Shown: piece by piece, positions 1 to 7,912 of the stretch
Layout of the letters: each line of letters begins with the position of its first letter
Position numbering within the stretch: the stretch's first letter is position 1
Origin: Flavobacterium nitrogenifigens
GTDB taxonomy: Bacteria > Bacteroidota > Bacteroidia > Flavobacteriales > Flavobacteriaceae
DNA length: 64,000 bases
NCBI RefSeq assembly: GCF_003254565.1
Contig: NZ_QJRI01000170.1
Span: 62,001 to 126,000, forward strand
Reading direction: 5' to 3'
Notes under the pieces: model-generated
The model's database searches: none
What the model saw: the letters and a program-made list of their open reading frames with translations, nothing else
Told to the model about the DNA's origin: nothing
Position numbers and translations under genes: made by a program

Positions 1-1478
1 ATTCCGTCTGCATGACCTTTGTACACCATCATAGTTCCGAAATACGAAACATCTTCCATTAAATCTCTTGCCATAGTAATACTTACGTTTTTAGCTTTTC
101 TAAGCTCGTAATACGTATTGGCATAATCCTCATACATTTCAGATTCTATAGGATTGATGATGCTTACTTTAGAAAAATCAAATGTAAGTCCAAGTTCTGC
201 AACTTTACTTTCTATTTGTTTTTTATCACCAATAATCGAAATATCTACTACATCCATATCCAGTAATCTCGATGCTGCTGTAATAATTCGGTCATCATTT
301 CCTTCTGGCAGTACAATGTGTTTTCTATGCTGTTTCGCTCTTTTAACCATATTGTATTGAAACATTTTTGGCGTCATACCTTCAGGTTGGAAAGTAATAA
401 CTCTTTGCGATAAAGCTTCGATTTCGACGTACTTTTCAAAAGTATTAATTGAGGTTTCAATCTTATGTGTATTATTCGCGTAAATCTCCGATTTTATTGA
501 GCCTATTTTATTGGTAATATGATACGTTCCACCATCAACAGCGATAATTGGTACGATCGCAGAAAGCCCTTCAATAAGTTTTAAAATACTTTCTTCTGGA
601 ACAATATTTCCTGTCAGGATAATTCCTGAAATCGTCGGGTAATTTGCCGATTCATTTGCCTGTAAAGCTCCTAAAATAATATCAGAACGGTCTCCTGGCG
701 TAATTACCAAAGCATTGTTATGCAGATGTACCAAATAATTATGAAGTTGCATGGCTCCAACACTATAATGTCCAATTTCATTGTTCAGATAATTTTCTCC
801 AAACAGGACTTTTGCATTCAATTCGTTTACAATTTCTTGCATGGTCGGATTGTTCAAAGTCGAAACAAGCGGAATGGTATTAATCAAAACATTTGAAGGC
901 AACGTTTTCTGTAAACTATTAGTAACCAACTCAATATTCTCTGGTTGCACTTTATTGGCAAAAACAGATAAAACCTCTACTTCTTTTAATTTGAAAGAAT
1001 CGTAAACCAGATACAAACTGTCTAGAAGTTCTTCTAAAGTTTTGCCTACTCCCGAACCTACAATTATAGTCGGAATTCCCAGGTTTTTGGCAATCAAAAC
1101 ATTCAAATCTAGTTCAATCGAAGTTCCTTCACCAGTAAAGCTGGTCCCTTCAACCAAAACAAAATCAAAACGCTCTTCAAGCTTTTTATATTTCTCAATT
1201 ATCAAATCTAGAACCTCTCCTATTTTTCCTTTGTTCTTTTTCTTAATCAATCTGCTTTTGGTAATAGCGTAAGCATCTTCAAACGCAATATCGAGGTTGA
1301 AATACGACAAAACAGTCTCAATATGATTATCTACCTCACCATCGACAAAATCTTCGATTATAGGTCTAAAATACCCTACTTTGGCTGTTTTACCAATTAA
1401 GATGCTCATTAACCCGAGCGTAATAATTGATTTACCACTATTATGATCACTAGTGGCTATATATATTGCTTTACTCAT
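1..1478 (-). CDS. pta: Phosphate acetyltransferase, N-terminal part (3' end outside window)
   Basis: Reading leftward from the ATG at 1476-1478 gives one open frame that runs off the window edge. It begins MSKAIYIATSDHNSGKS, a P-loop like that of the AAA_26/BioD-type domain at the start of long Pta proteins. A DRTGG-like middle domain follows. The part nearest the window edge (about 1-360) reads into the catalytic PTA domain, with VKRAKQHRKHIVLPEGNDDR. Pta converts acetyl-CoA and phosphate to acetyl phosphate and CoA in central metabolism. About 490 residues are visible of a family usually near 700. The usual partner, acetate kinase, would be expected beyond the edge. This is core chromosome, which helps place the element boundary to its right. 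Identification rests on reading the translation by eye and is strong. Confidence 0.9.
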   Translation of the reverse strand, partial: MSKAIYIATSDHNSGKSIITLGLMSILIGKTAKVGYFRPIIEDFVDGEVDNHIETVLSYFNLDIAFEDAYAITKSRLIKKKNKGKIGEVLDLIIEKYKKLEERFDFVLVEGTSFTGEGTSIELDLNVLIAKNLGIPTIIVGSGVGKTLEELLDSLYLVYDSFKLKEVEVLSVFANKVQPENIELVTNSLQKTLPSNVLINTIPLVSTLNNPTMQEIVNELNAKVLFGENYLNNEIGHYSVGAMQLHNYLVHLHNNALVITPGDRSDIILGALQANESANYPTISGIILTGNIVPEESILKLIEGLSAIVPIIAVDGGTYHITNKIGSIKSEIYANNTHKIETSINTFEKYVEIEALSQRVITFQPEGMTPKMFQYNMVKRAKQHRKHIVLPEGNDDRIITAASRLLDMDVVDISIIGDKKQIESKVAELGLTFDFSKVSIINPIESEMYEDYANTYYELRKAKNVSITMARDLMEDVSYFGTMMVYKGHADG

Positions 1479-1534
1479 AATTTATATTTTTGAAACTATA
1501 TGTATTTTAAAAATGTAATTTTAAATGTAAAATT

Positions 1535-2608
1535 CTAAAACCAGCGCCTTTTCTTGAAATATACTATTAATGCGATCACAAGTAAAAGCATAATACCCAT
1601 AACTATAAAATATCCATTTTGGGTTTTAAGTTCCGGCATGTTTTCAAAGTTCATTCCGTATACTCCAACTATAAAAGTAAGCGGAATAAATATGGCTGAT
1701 ATGATAGTCAGCGTTTTCATGATTTCGTTCATTTTTCGGCTTTGTTCCGAAAAATAAAAATTAGAAGCACTCTCTAAAGCGCTCATATCTGATTCTATCT
1801 GATCTAAAAGTTCTAAACTTTTCTGATGCAGTCTGATAAAAAAATTGAAAGTCTCTTTTTGTATTAATCCATTATCATCGTCATCATCTTTCTTCGTTTT
1901 CAAATAATAAAGTGAATCTCGAAGCGGAACTATAGAACGTTTTAGAAAATTTAAATTATCGCGATGATTTTCAATTTTCTCTAAAATAACTGGTTTTGCC
2001 TCTTTTTTAGTCAAATTGATTAAGTCTTCTATTTTATCTTCTTCATCTTCCAGTGTAATGTAGAAATTCTCCATTACAGCGTCTAAAAGCAAATACAAGA
2101 GATAATCTACCTTTTTGGTTCTAACAATTCCTGCATGCGTGCGCAAACGCTCTCGAATGTGGGTAAAAAAGTCGCTACGCTTTTCCTGAAAGGATATTAA
2201 AACTCCTTCCTTCAGAATAAAGCTTAATTGTTCAACACTAATATTATCCGAATATTCAGAAGGAAGAAGCGATTTTATATTGAAGAACAAAATCTCTTGC
2301 TGATCTTCTAATTTGGTTCTTTTGGTAGTGTTTAAAATATCGGCAAGAAGAAAATCATCTAATTTGAAATGAGCGCCAATCGTTTTTATAAGATTAATAT
2401 CATGGAGCCCATGAATATTGAGCCAATTATTTTTTGTGTAATCAAAGCAAGAATTTAGAGCCAAGACAGTAAACTTATCGTATTCGACAACATCTGCATC
2501 ATTATATACAAAAAGCTGCATCTCTGTTTCGTGCTCTCTATGAGACCCAGTGTACTCTAAAGTAATATGTTGCAGCTTGCGTCCTTTCTTGTATTTAATC
2601 TTTCTCAT
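1535..2608 (-). CDS. corA: CorA-type magnesium/cobalt transporter
   Basis: A 357-residue protein with the CorA layout: a soluble, charged, largely helical N-terminal domain up to about residue 295, then two C-terminal membrane helices. The family signature GMN follows the first helix in VGVYGMNFENMPEL, and the protein ends in a basic tail (YFKKRRWF). Members form homopentameric inner-membrane channels that import Mg2+. Length is normal for the family. The gene starts at an ATG and is oriented like pta, 56 bases from it, so co-transcription is possible though the functions are unrelated. Nothing is broken. It is part of the chromosomal flank. Confidence 0.93.
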   Translation of the reverse strand: MRKIKYKKGRKLQHITLEYTGSHREHETEMQLFVYNDADVVEYDKFTVLALNSCFDYTKNNWLNIHGLHDINLIKTIGAHFKLDDFLLADILNTTKRTKLEDQQEILFFNIKSLLPSEYSDNISVEQLSFILKEGVLISFQEKRSDFFTHIRERLRTHAGIVRTKKVDYLLYLLLDAVMENFYITLEDEEDKIEDLINLTKKEAKPVILEKIENHRDNLNFLKRSIVPLRDSLYYLKTKKDDDDDNGLIQKETFNFFIRLHQKSLELLDQIESDMSALESASNFYFSEQSRKMNEIMKTLTIISAIFIPLTFIVGVYGMNFENMPELKTQNGYFIVMGIMLLLVIALIVYFKKRRWF

Positions 2609-2744
2609 TCATGAAAATTTACAATAGTAATATTACGAAAAAGAATCCGAACAGGAAATGACATTTATCAGTTTGCTAAGAAACATTTAACAAAGCACAA
2701 AACTTTAAAAAAGTAATCTTTTTACTACTTTTATATAAATTAAA

Positions 2745-2772
2745 CCCGACAGGTTTTAAAAATCTCTCGGGC
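2745..2772. repeat. REP-like palindrome, upstream copy
   Basis: An imperfect inverted repeat with CCCGA paired to TCGGG around an AT-rich centre (AGGTTTTAAAAATCT). It lies just before the RAYT gene and matches the two better palindromes downstream of that gene. This copy is degenerate on its right arm. Confidence 0.65.
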
Positions 2773-2790
2773 CTCTTGTCGACAATAAAC

Positions 2791-3393
2791 ATGCAAAAAA
2801 CCGAAAATCTCGAATCTGGAAAATATTATCACATTTATAATCGTGGAATTAATGGCGAAAACTTATTTAAAGAAAATAGAAATCATGAATACTTTCTAAT
2901 GCTTTATACTAAACATATTGATCCAATTGCAGAAACACTAGCTTGGTGTCTCTTAAAAAATCATTTTCATATATTAGTAAGAATTAAAACTTTCGAAGAA
3001 ATTCTAGAAAGTCATAAAGAATATGAAATCAAAAAAATAATACCTATTCATCAATCTTTTGGGAATTTATTTAATGCTTACACAAAAGCAATTAATAAAG
3101 GTTACAATAGACATGGAGCTTTATTCGAAAGACCATTTAAAAGAAAATTAATCAATAATCAATCCTATTTGTGTTCTGTCATAAAATACATTCATTACAA
3201 TCCCGTAAATCATGGTTTTTGCGAACATCCAATAGAGTACCCATGGAGTTCTTATTTAACTTGTGTTTCTGAAAAACAAACTAAACTAAAACGTGAAAAA
3301 GTGATCTCACTATTTGAAAACCTCGACAATTTAAAATCTGTTCATAATAAAAGAGAAAATTTTACTTTGTTGGAAGAGTTTCTTAATTTATAA
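2791..3393 (+). CDS. REP-associated tyrosine transposase (RAYT), Y1-type HUH nuclease
   Basis: A protein of about 200 residues resembling IS200-like TnpA. It has the N-terminal YYHIYNRGINGENLF motif, the HUH metal-binding motif in NHFHILVRIK, a tyrosine-containing helix in FNAYTKAINKGYNRHG, and the family's YIHYNPVNHGF and YPWSSY motifs. RAYTs are single-copy, domesticated relatives of IS200/IS605 transposases that cleave single-stranded REP palindromes. The neighbours fit exactly: related CCCGACAGG palindromes sit on both sides. I chose the ATG at 2791. An in-frame TTG at 2776 sits right after the upstream palindrome and is less likely. The gene looks intact. Confidence 0.88.
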   Translation: MQKTENLESGKYYHIYNRGINGENLFKENRNHEYFLMLYTKHIDPIAETLAWCLLKNHFHILVRIKTFEEILESHKEYEIKKIIPIHQSFGNLFNAYTKAINKGYNRHGALFERPFKRKLINNQSYLCSVIKYIHYNPVNHGFCEHPIEYPWSSYLTCVSEKQTKLKREKVISLFENLDNLKSVHNKRENFTLLEEFLNL

Positions 3394-3401
3394 TGCATAG
3401 C

Positions 3402-3434
3402 AAACCCGTCAGGTTTTAAAAACCTGTCGGGTTT
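3402..3434. repeat. REP-like palindrome, downstream copy 1
   Basis: A nearly perfect inverted repeat. The left arm AAACCCGTCAGGTTTT pairs with the right arm AAAACCTGTCGGGTTT, with one mismatch (GTC against GTC, where the sister copy has GAC). It starts eight bases after the RAYT stop codon and may also act as a transcription terminator for it. Confidence 0.8.
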
Positions 3435-3441
3435 AACTTAC

Positions 3442-3569
3442 GCAAAAAAACTATTTCATAAATTAGAGCATTCAAAGTAAAAAATCACAATCATTTCCTT
3501 TATAGCAAAAAAAATCTATTTCATAAACTAGAGTATTCGAAGTAAAAAATCACAATCATTTCCTTTACA
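3442..3569. repeat. Tandem duplication of about 63 bp between two REP palindromes
   Basis: Two copies, 3442-3504 and 3505-3569, share the order GCAAAAAAA, CTATTTCATAAA, TAGAG, TTC.AAGTAAAAAATCACAA, TCATTTCCTTTA with a few substitutions. With the palindrome on each side this is a REP-spacer-spacer-REP array. No coding potential is visible. Confidence 0.8.
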
Positions 3570-3571
3570 GC

Positions 3572-3604
3572 AAACCCGACAGGTTTCAAAAACCTGTCGG
3601 GTTT
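3572..3604. repeat. REP-like palindrome, downstream copy 2
   Basis: An inverted repeat, AAACCCGACAGGTTT against AAACCTGTCGGGTTT, with a three-base centre. It is the most regular of the three copies around the RAYT gene. Confidence 0.82.
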
Positions 3605-3626
3605 AACTCTAAACGCAAAACAAAAA

Positions 3627-3653
3627 AACCGAGTCATTTCTGACTCGGTTTTC
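3627..3653. terminator. Bidirectional rho-independent terminator
   Basis: A perfect 10-bp stem, AACCGAGTCA with TGACTCGGTT, around a four-base loop. It is preceded by an A run and followed by a T run, so it can end transcription from both sides. It closes the RAYT/REP segment. Confidence 0.85.
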
Positions 3654-3689
3654 TATCTTAATACTTTGTACTAATTACTTAATACTAAA

Positions 3690-3780
3690 GAATTATTTTA
3701 CCTCTTCAAAAATAACACCCCCTATATAGTTAGGTTTTCGACTTGTATGGTACAAATATGATACAAAATTTCTTATTTTT
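3690..3780. other. Possible left boundary of the integrated element
   Basis: Read leftward, about 3690-3717 looks like the last codons of a gene (G-V-I-F-E-E-V-K-stop) with no gene body attached. To its right the sequence changes to unrelated AT-rich DNA with two similar short words, TATGGTACAAA and ATATGATACAAA. This is what an element inserted at the 3' end of a gene would leave, but I cannot see the matching right end. It is a hint only. Confidence 0.25.
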
Positions 3781-3809
3781 TCCTATAAAAATACTGAGAA
3801 AAAACATTA

Positions 3810-4835
3810 TCACTTGGAAGAATTGACAGTCCTTTCAGGTGTTATATATCTAATATTTTTTGTTAGAGCTCCTTTTGTAAAATCGTCACTTCTAATTATA
3901 ACCTTTGCGTCGATAATACTAGATTGTTTATCTAAAACAATAATGGCTTCCTGAAAAATATTCTCCGAGATCGAATTTTGAGCAAGAGTTAAAGCAAATT
4001 TACTTTTTAAAGGGTTTCTTTGTACTATAAATTCGGTTTCGTTTTCCTCCTTATTTAAATGAAGATTATTCATTATGAAATTAGCAGATGCTATTGGAGG
4101 AAAGTAGACGGAATTTGTTTTTTTACTTTCCTGTCTTTTTATTTCCCTCAATAATTCTTCCTCTAGAATAAGTGCGAAGCTGTCTGACTTTTTAATGACT
4201 ATTTCTACATCTAGATCAATTGATTTATTTGATCTGTTTTCTATTTTAATATCCAGAAAACTTAGCTCCCACTTCGAAATTTCAATATTTGAAGGACTTC
4301 CGAAAATTTTTAAAATATTAATATCCTCCTGGCGGTTAGTACTGTTATTTTTATTTTCAATTATATCATCCAGCTCTTTTCTGCCAATTTTTTTGGTTGA
4401 AGATCCAGTTTTTATGTACCCGTCTCCATATTTAAATTCAGGCTTATCGGTAATTGGATTTTTCACATCTTTTTTGAAAAGATATGGTCTATTGAAATTC
4501 TGGGATAATCTAAAGAAACAAATAATTGCATCTTGGTAGCTAATGGTTTCATATTCAAAATTTATTTCCGGTTCAATATTCTCATTAATGAATTGTCGAT
4601 ACTTCGATTCATCAGTTGGAGTATCAACACTAAAGACAGATTTTGACTTATCGGCATTTTCCTTAATTCCTATGATAATATATTTTTCTTCATCCGATAA
4701 ATGATTCGCAAATGCTGAGAAGTCTTTTAAAATCTCGTTCTTTTTTATGTCTTTTCCTAATGGATATTCTATTTTTTTAAAATCAGCTTTATGACTTTCA
4801 CTCTCATATTTTATTATCTCTATAACTTTATGCAT
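3810..4835 (-). CDS. AlbA_2 (Schlafen-type) domain protein, probable partner of the caspase-like gene
   Basis: A 341-residue protein. Residues about 10-165 match the AlbA_2/Schlafen core: an early acidic residue and lysine pair (ESHKADFKKIEYP), the helix and strand KDFSAFANHLSDEEKYIIIG, and the late GDGYIKTGSSTKKI turn. The domain occurs in nucleic-acid-binding regulators and in several defence-associated proteins. Residues about 190-341 are beta-rich and match nothing I recognise. It lies 117 bases downstream of the caspase-like gene on the same strand, so the two probably form one transcript. It could be the sensor that triggers the peptidase; that role is inference. The region is much more AT-rich than the transfer genes. 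Confidence 0.72.
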   Translation of the reverse strand: MHKVIEIIKYESESHKADFKKIEYPLGKDIKKNEILKDFSAFANHLSDEEKYIIIGIKENADKSKSVFSVDTPTDESKYRQFINENIEPEINFEYETISYQDAIICFFRLSQNFNRPYLFKKDVKNPITDKPEFKYGDGYIKTGSSTKKIGRKELDDIIENKNNSTNRQEDINILKIFGSPSNIEISKWELSFLDIKIENRSNKSIDLDVEIVIKKSDSFALILEEELLREIKRQESKKTNSVYFPPIASANFIMNNLHLNKEENETEFIVQRNPLKSKFALTLAQNSISENIFQEAIIVLDKQSSIIDAKVIIRSDDFTKGALTKNIRYITPERTVNSSK

Positions 4836-4952
4836 TTTTTTAATTCTAAAATATATTGTTATTCTTTAAAATTATCTTCTAGTAAAATTATTCAATTACG
4901 AGTGATGTTCAAATTATTCAGAAATCCATCACAAGTTAAGAAGCTATACTTC

Positions 4953-6398
4953 TTAATTCCTAAGCCAATTAAGTAAATCAATATCTATCTTCTTTAATGC
5001 CATAAGTTCGTCTATTTCATCAGAATACCATCTGTAAAGCATCTTAACTTCTAATTCATAAATTTGTAGTAAGATTGCAAAAAGTGCTGTTTTCTTTTCT
5101 TCGAGGAAAATTATTCTAGACTCTGCTTTAACTTGCAGGAAATATTCATATAGACTTAAAATGTCTTTGAGATAATGTTGGATAAAAATTGATTTCTGTG
5201 AATTAAAAAAGTCTCTTGCGGGATTTAAAAAATCAAAAAACTCGGCCTCACGTTCGGCCATAGCTTGAAGTGATTTGCGATCTTGTGGTTTTATTTCTTT
5301 ATATTCCTGTAAAAATTCATGTTCAAGATGTTGCAAGGCTGTATTGATTTTACTTTCTTTGGATCTATATTCTTCGTAGAACTCATCGACTTTTCGCTCT
5401 ATTTTTTTTATTATTTCCGTCTGCCGCTTCGAGACTTCGACTTTTAAAAACATTTGATTGATATAAGAAGGAGTCGAATCGTGAATTAAATCTTCTATTC
5501 TTTTTTCTTCATCGCGAAGTTTCATTGCTTGTTCATACTTTTGAATCCGAACCAATTCATGCTTTTCTTTATTGATAAGTGTAATTTTACTAATTAGTGA
5601 ACGATGCTCGTCAGCTACTTTAATAAAAAGATTACCTAATCGTAATTTTAGATAATCATTTGTATTTTCATGCTTTTCAGTCTCTAATCCTTTTAATTTA
5701 AAAATAAATGAACCGCCTTCATGTCCCACATTGTTTAGCGCTCCGAACATAGGAGTTTGTACACGATCTAAGTTAAATGATATAATAAGATTATTTGATA
5801 AAACGCTAAAAGGCAATGTCGCTTGACCGTTTTCAGAAAGATGCTTTATCAAATTTTCAGCAAATGGACTATTGTGCCCTTTGGCACCGTCACTAACCAT
5901 TTCGACCCCACCAGAAGTTAAAGCTAATCTTGATTTCCTTTTCTCGAATGCTTGCACACCACCTCCTCTATTTGGATTTTCAAATATTGCTCCAGAAAAA
6001 CAAGAGTCAGAAATTATTGCTATATGGAATGCTTGGGAAGCATTAATAAATGCCATTATCTCACCAATGTTAATCCAAGTTGAAATATCTTGCGGGTCAC
6101 AATCTGAAGGCTGCCAGTATGAGGTTTTTAAAACATCATTATATTCCCCATGACCCGCGTAAATTAAAAGAATATTTTCATCTTCCAGCGCATTTGTAAA
6201 AATTAGGTTTAGTTTATTGAATATCGATTTCCGTGTTGTATCAGTTTTATCGAATAAAAATTCAACATCTTCAAATATGTATTTCTCATTTAAAACTGAA
6301 ATTATCTCCGAAACATCTCTCTTCGCATTTTCAATTTTATTTAATTCTACATTATCATATTCATTTACTGCAATGGCAATTATTCGGTTTATTTTCAT
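4953..6398 (-). CDS. Caspase-family (C14) peptidase with long coiled-coil C-terminus
   Basis: A 481-residue protein. The first 230 or so residues are a caspase p20-like domain with the catalytic pair visible: His83 in LLIYAGHGEYN and Cys133 in IISDSCFSGA. The substrate-pocket side includes a glycine-rich loop and SGGVEMVSDGAKGHNSPFA. Residues about 240-481 are strongly charged and helical, likely coiled coil, with no second enzyme domain recognised. Prokaryotic caspase-like proteases cut proteins after activation by a sensor and are effectors in several anti-phage systems. The co-directional AlbA_2 gene follows and the retron starts about 500 bases away on the other strand. The enzyme assignment is solid; the defence role is inferred from context. 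Confidence 0.85.
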   Translation of the reverse strand: MKINRIIAIAVNEYDNVELNKIENAKRDVSEIISVLNEKYIFEDVEFLFDKTDTTRKSIFNKLNLIFTNALEDENILLIYAGHGEYNDVLKTSYWQPSDCDPQDISTWINIGEIMAFINASQAFHIAIISDSCFSGAIFENPNRGGGVQAFEKRKSRLALTSGGVEMVSDGAKGHNSPFAENLIKHLSENGQATLPFSVLSNNLIISFNLDRVQTPMFGALNNVGHEGGSFIFKLKGLETEKHENTNDYLKLRLGNLFIKVADEHRSLISKITLINKEKHELVRIQKYEQAMKLRDEEKRIEDLIHDSTPSYINQMFLKVEVSKRQTEIIKKIERKVDEFYEEYRSKESKINTALQHLEHEFLQEYKEIKPQDRKSLQAMAEREAEFFDFLNPARDFFNSQKSIFIQHYLKDILSLYEYFLQVKAESRIIFLEEKKTALFAILLQIYELEVKMLYRWYSDEIDELMALKKIDIDLLNWLRN

Positions 6399-6869
6399 AG
6401 CAAGAATTAATTATAAAATTTTGGAAAAATATTAAAAGAAGTGAACTTATCAAATCATTTCTACTAAGAATATAATTCACTTCTACAGCTAGTGTTAAGA
6501 ATGATTAATTATTTAGAATTCCTAAAAACCTTAATTTCAAAATGTAAAGATATCTAAACATTTTTAAATAGATTTGGATTACAAATCATAGTTTTTTTAA
6601 CAAAAAAAAAATAAAAGCTTTACCAGTTTAAAGACAAAAAAAATATTTGAGAATTAATATTATTATACAAATTCAGTTAAGAAACTTCGAGCGATTTGAA
6701 CTGCAAGCTTTGTAATACCGTTTTTTGCAACAAAAAAATTGAACTTCAAAATCCAGACTGACACAAAAAACGAAGCAAAAAAAAAAAAAAAAACCAACTA
6801 ACTATCAATGTTTTACAAAATATTTTAAAATATTTTGTTAATTTATATTAACTATCAGGAATATTTATT
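6399..6869. other. Gene-free AT-rich region before the retron
   Basis: No coding frame of interest. It holds runs of A (for example about 6778-6793) and must contain the leftward promoter of the caspase gene and the upstream part of the retron promoter. I see no strong hairpin. Confidence 0.6.
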
Positions 6870-6877
6870 TATATTTG
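6870..6877 (+). promoter_or_regulatory. Bacteroidetes-type -7 promoter box of the retron
   Basis: TATATTTG matches the TAnnTTTG consensus. It would start transcription near 6884, about 23 nt before the a1 arm of the retron RNA. No well-spaced -33 TTTG was found, so strength is uncertain. Confidence 0.5.
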
Positions 6878-6906
6878 CTTCATAGTTCTTTGAAAATTGT
6901 TTTGAA

Positions 6907-7263
6907 AGTTAATTACTAAATGGAGAGTTTTAATTTTGCTTAATTTTTTAGGCAACCCTTAATTGGGCTTAAGGCACAATCCCCTGAAAATGTGTAACCT
7001 CGCGAAAGCCTAACTGTTGCGCTTTACGCCAGAACACCAAATCGATGGCGCGATTCGATGAAACGATTCAACGAAGAAAACGATTCAACGAAAAAACGGT
7101 TCGACGAAGAAGCGATTCGACGAAGAAGCGATTCAAGAATCCCCCAACGACAAGGTTTACCAAATCAGAATTAAGTTGTATCAAATATTGTTTCTATATT
7201 ATTTGGAAGCAGGATTTTAAAGCGGTGTATAGAGAACATTGTCTACGCATTTAGTAATTGGCT
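6907..7263 (+). ncRNA. Retron msr-msd RNA
   Basis: The outer ends are complementary: AATTACTAAATG (6911-6922) pairs perfectly with CATTTAGTAATT (7248-7259), and two G-U and two normal pairs extend it to 6907/7263. This is the a1/a2 stem that defines retron RNAs. Just inside is an msr-like hairpin, CCTTAA-TTGGGC-TTAAGG (6957-6974). A second stem pairs GCG.AAAGC (7002-7009) with GCTTT.CGC (7021-7029). An alternative stem, CGCTTTA (7020-7026) with TAAAGCG (7218-7224), would close a long msd hairpin. The msd part contains the tandem repeat listed separately. The reverse transcriptase gene lies downstream after two small genes. The priming guanosine and the exact msr/msd junction cannot be fixed by eye. 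Confidence 0.82.
7051..7140 (+). repeat. Tandem array of a ~16-nt unit inside the retron msd
   Basis: Units begin with CGATTC or CGGTTC at 7051, 7064, 7081, 7097, 7113 and 7129, so the spacing is 13, 17, 16, 16 and 16. The typical unit is CGATTCGACGAAGAAG. Each unit carries TTC..CGAA, so units can pair with themselves and with each other. The last unit reads GATTCAAGAATC, itself an inverted repeat. Such an array is not a usual part of retron RNAs I know. Confidence 0.85.
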
Positions 7264-7317
7264 ATTGTTAAATAAGCAGGCGACAATGGTGTCCCAATAA
7301 CTAAAACCTATTTTACA

Positions 7318-7536
7318 ATGTCTAGATTAAAAAGACTTCAAAGCATCGATAGTTTACGAAATGTATTAGTATCTATCGCAACGAACCAGTGTTCTCTATC
7401 GGAGAATGAAATTAATTATTTAAATGATGCTATAGCAAAATTAAACAGATTAAGGACTAAGAAAGGTCTGACTGACAAGCATTACAAATCTGAAATCACA
7501 GATATTGTTAGTCTAATTACAAAGTTTTTAATTTAA
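7318..7536 (+). CDS. Small helical protein of the retron operon, unknown function
   Basis: A 72-residue, mostly helical, lysine-rich protein (starts MSRLKRLQSIDSLRNVL). I recognise no domain. It begins 55 bases after the a2 arm of the retron RNA and ends four bases before the HTH gene, so it is surely part of the same transcript. It may be an accessory, a toxin regulator or a structural partner; nothing in the sequence decides. The tight spacing and intact frame argue it is real. Confidence 0.65.
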   Translation: MSRLKRLQSIDSLRNVLVSIATNQCSLSENEINYLNDAIAKLNRLRTKKGLTDKHYKSEITDIVSLITKFLI

Positions 7537-7540
7537 CGCC

Positions 7541-7912
7541 ATGACAACTTCAAAAAATTACCTCATTCAATCAAAATCCGACACCCCTTTAAATTTTTCC
7601 AATAAAACTAACACTATGAATTTAGGATCTGTCATAAAAGATATAAGAAAGCAAAAAGGGCAAACTCAAACAGAGTTTGCTTCCTCTTGCGGTATTACAC
7701 AAACATATTTATCGCAAATAGAAAACAATACAAAAGAGCCAAATCTGTCAACACTAAAAGAGATTAGCTCAAAATTAGACATTCCTCTACCAATTTTATT
7801 TTTTATGTCTTTAAACGATGATGATATTGCTCCTGAAAAAAGAAAAGCTTTTGAAATCATTAACCCATCCGTTAAATCATTAATAAATGAATTCTTCAGA
7901 GTCTCGAAATAA
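7541..7912 (+). CDS. XRE-family helix-turn-helix protein of the retron operon
   Basis: A 123-residue protein with a Cro/C1-type helix-turn-helix at about residues 28-85: IRKQKGQTQTEFASSCGIT, then QTYLSQIENNTKEPNLSTL, then KLDIPLPILFF. The first 25 residues are unlike the family, so translation may instead start at the internal ATG at 7616 (MNLGSVIKDIRKQ). It starts four bases after the 72-aa gene and its end overlaps the reverse transcriptase start by 26 bases, showing translational coupling. HTH proteins are the accessory partner in some published retron types. It could repress the operon, bind the msDNA, or act as the effector; the sequence does not tell. Confidence 0.85.
   Translation: MTTSKNYLIQSKSDTPLNFSNKTNTMNLGSVIKDIRKQKGQTQTEFASSCGITQTYLSQIENNTKEPNLSTLKEISSKLDIPLPILFFMSLNDDDIAPEKRKAFEIINPSVKSLINEFFRVSK

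Noticed and set aside
1042..1272. Rightward frame inside the pta region
   Set aside because: Antisense shadow of the leftward phosphate acetyltransferase gene.
7051..7140. CRISPR array
   Set aside because: Units are 13-17 nt with no spacers and no cas genes are near; the array is inside the retron RNA.
7045..7254. Open frame across the retron repeat array
   Set aside because: It lies wholly inside the structured msr-msd RNA, and its lysine/arginine-rich start is produced by the tandem repeats.
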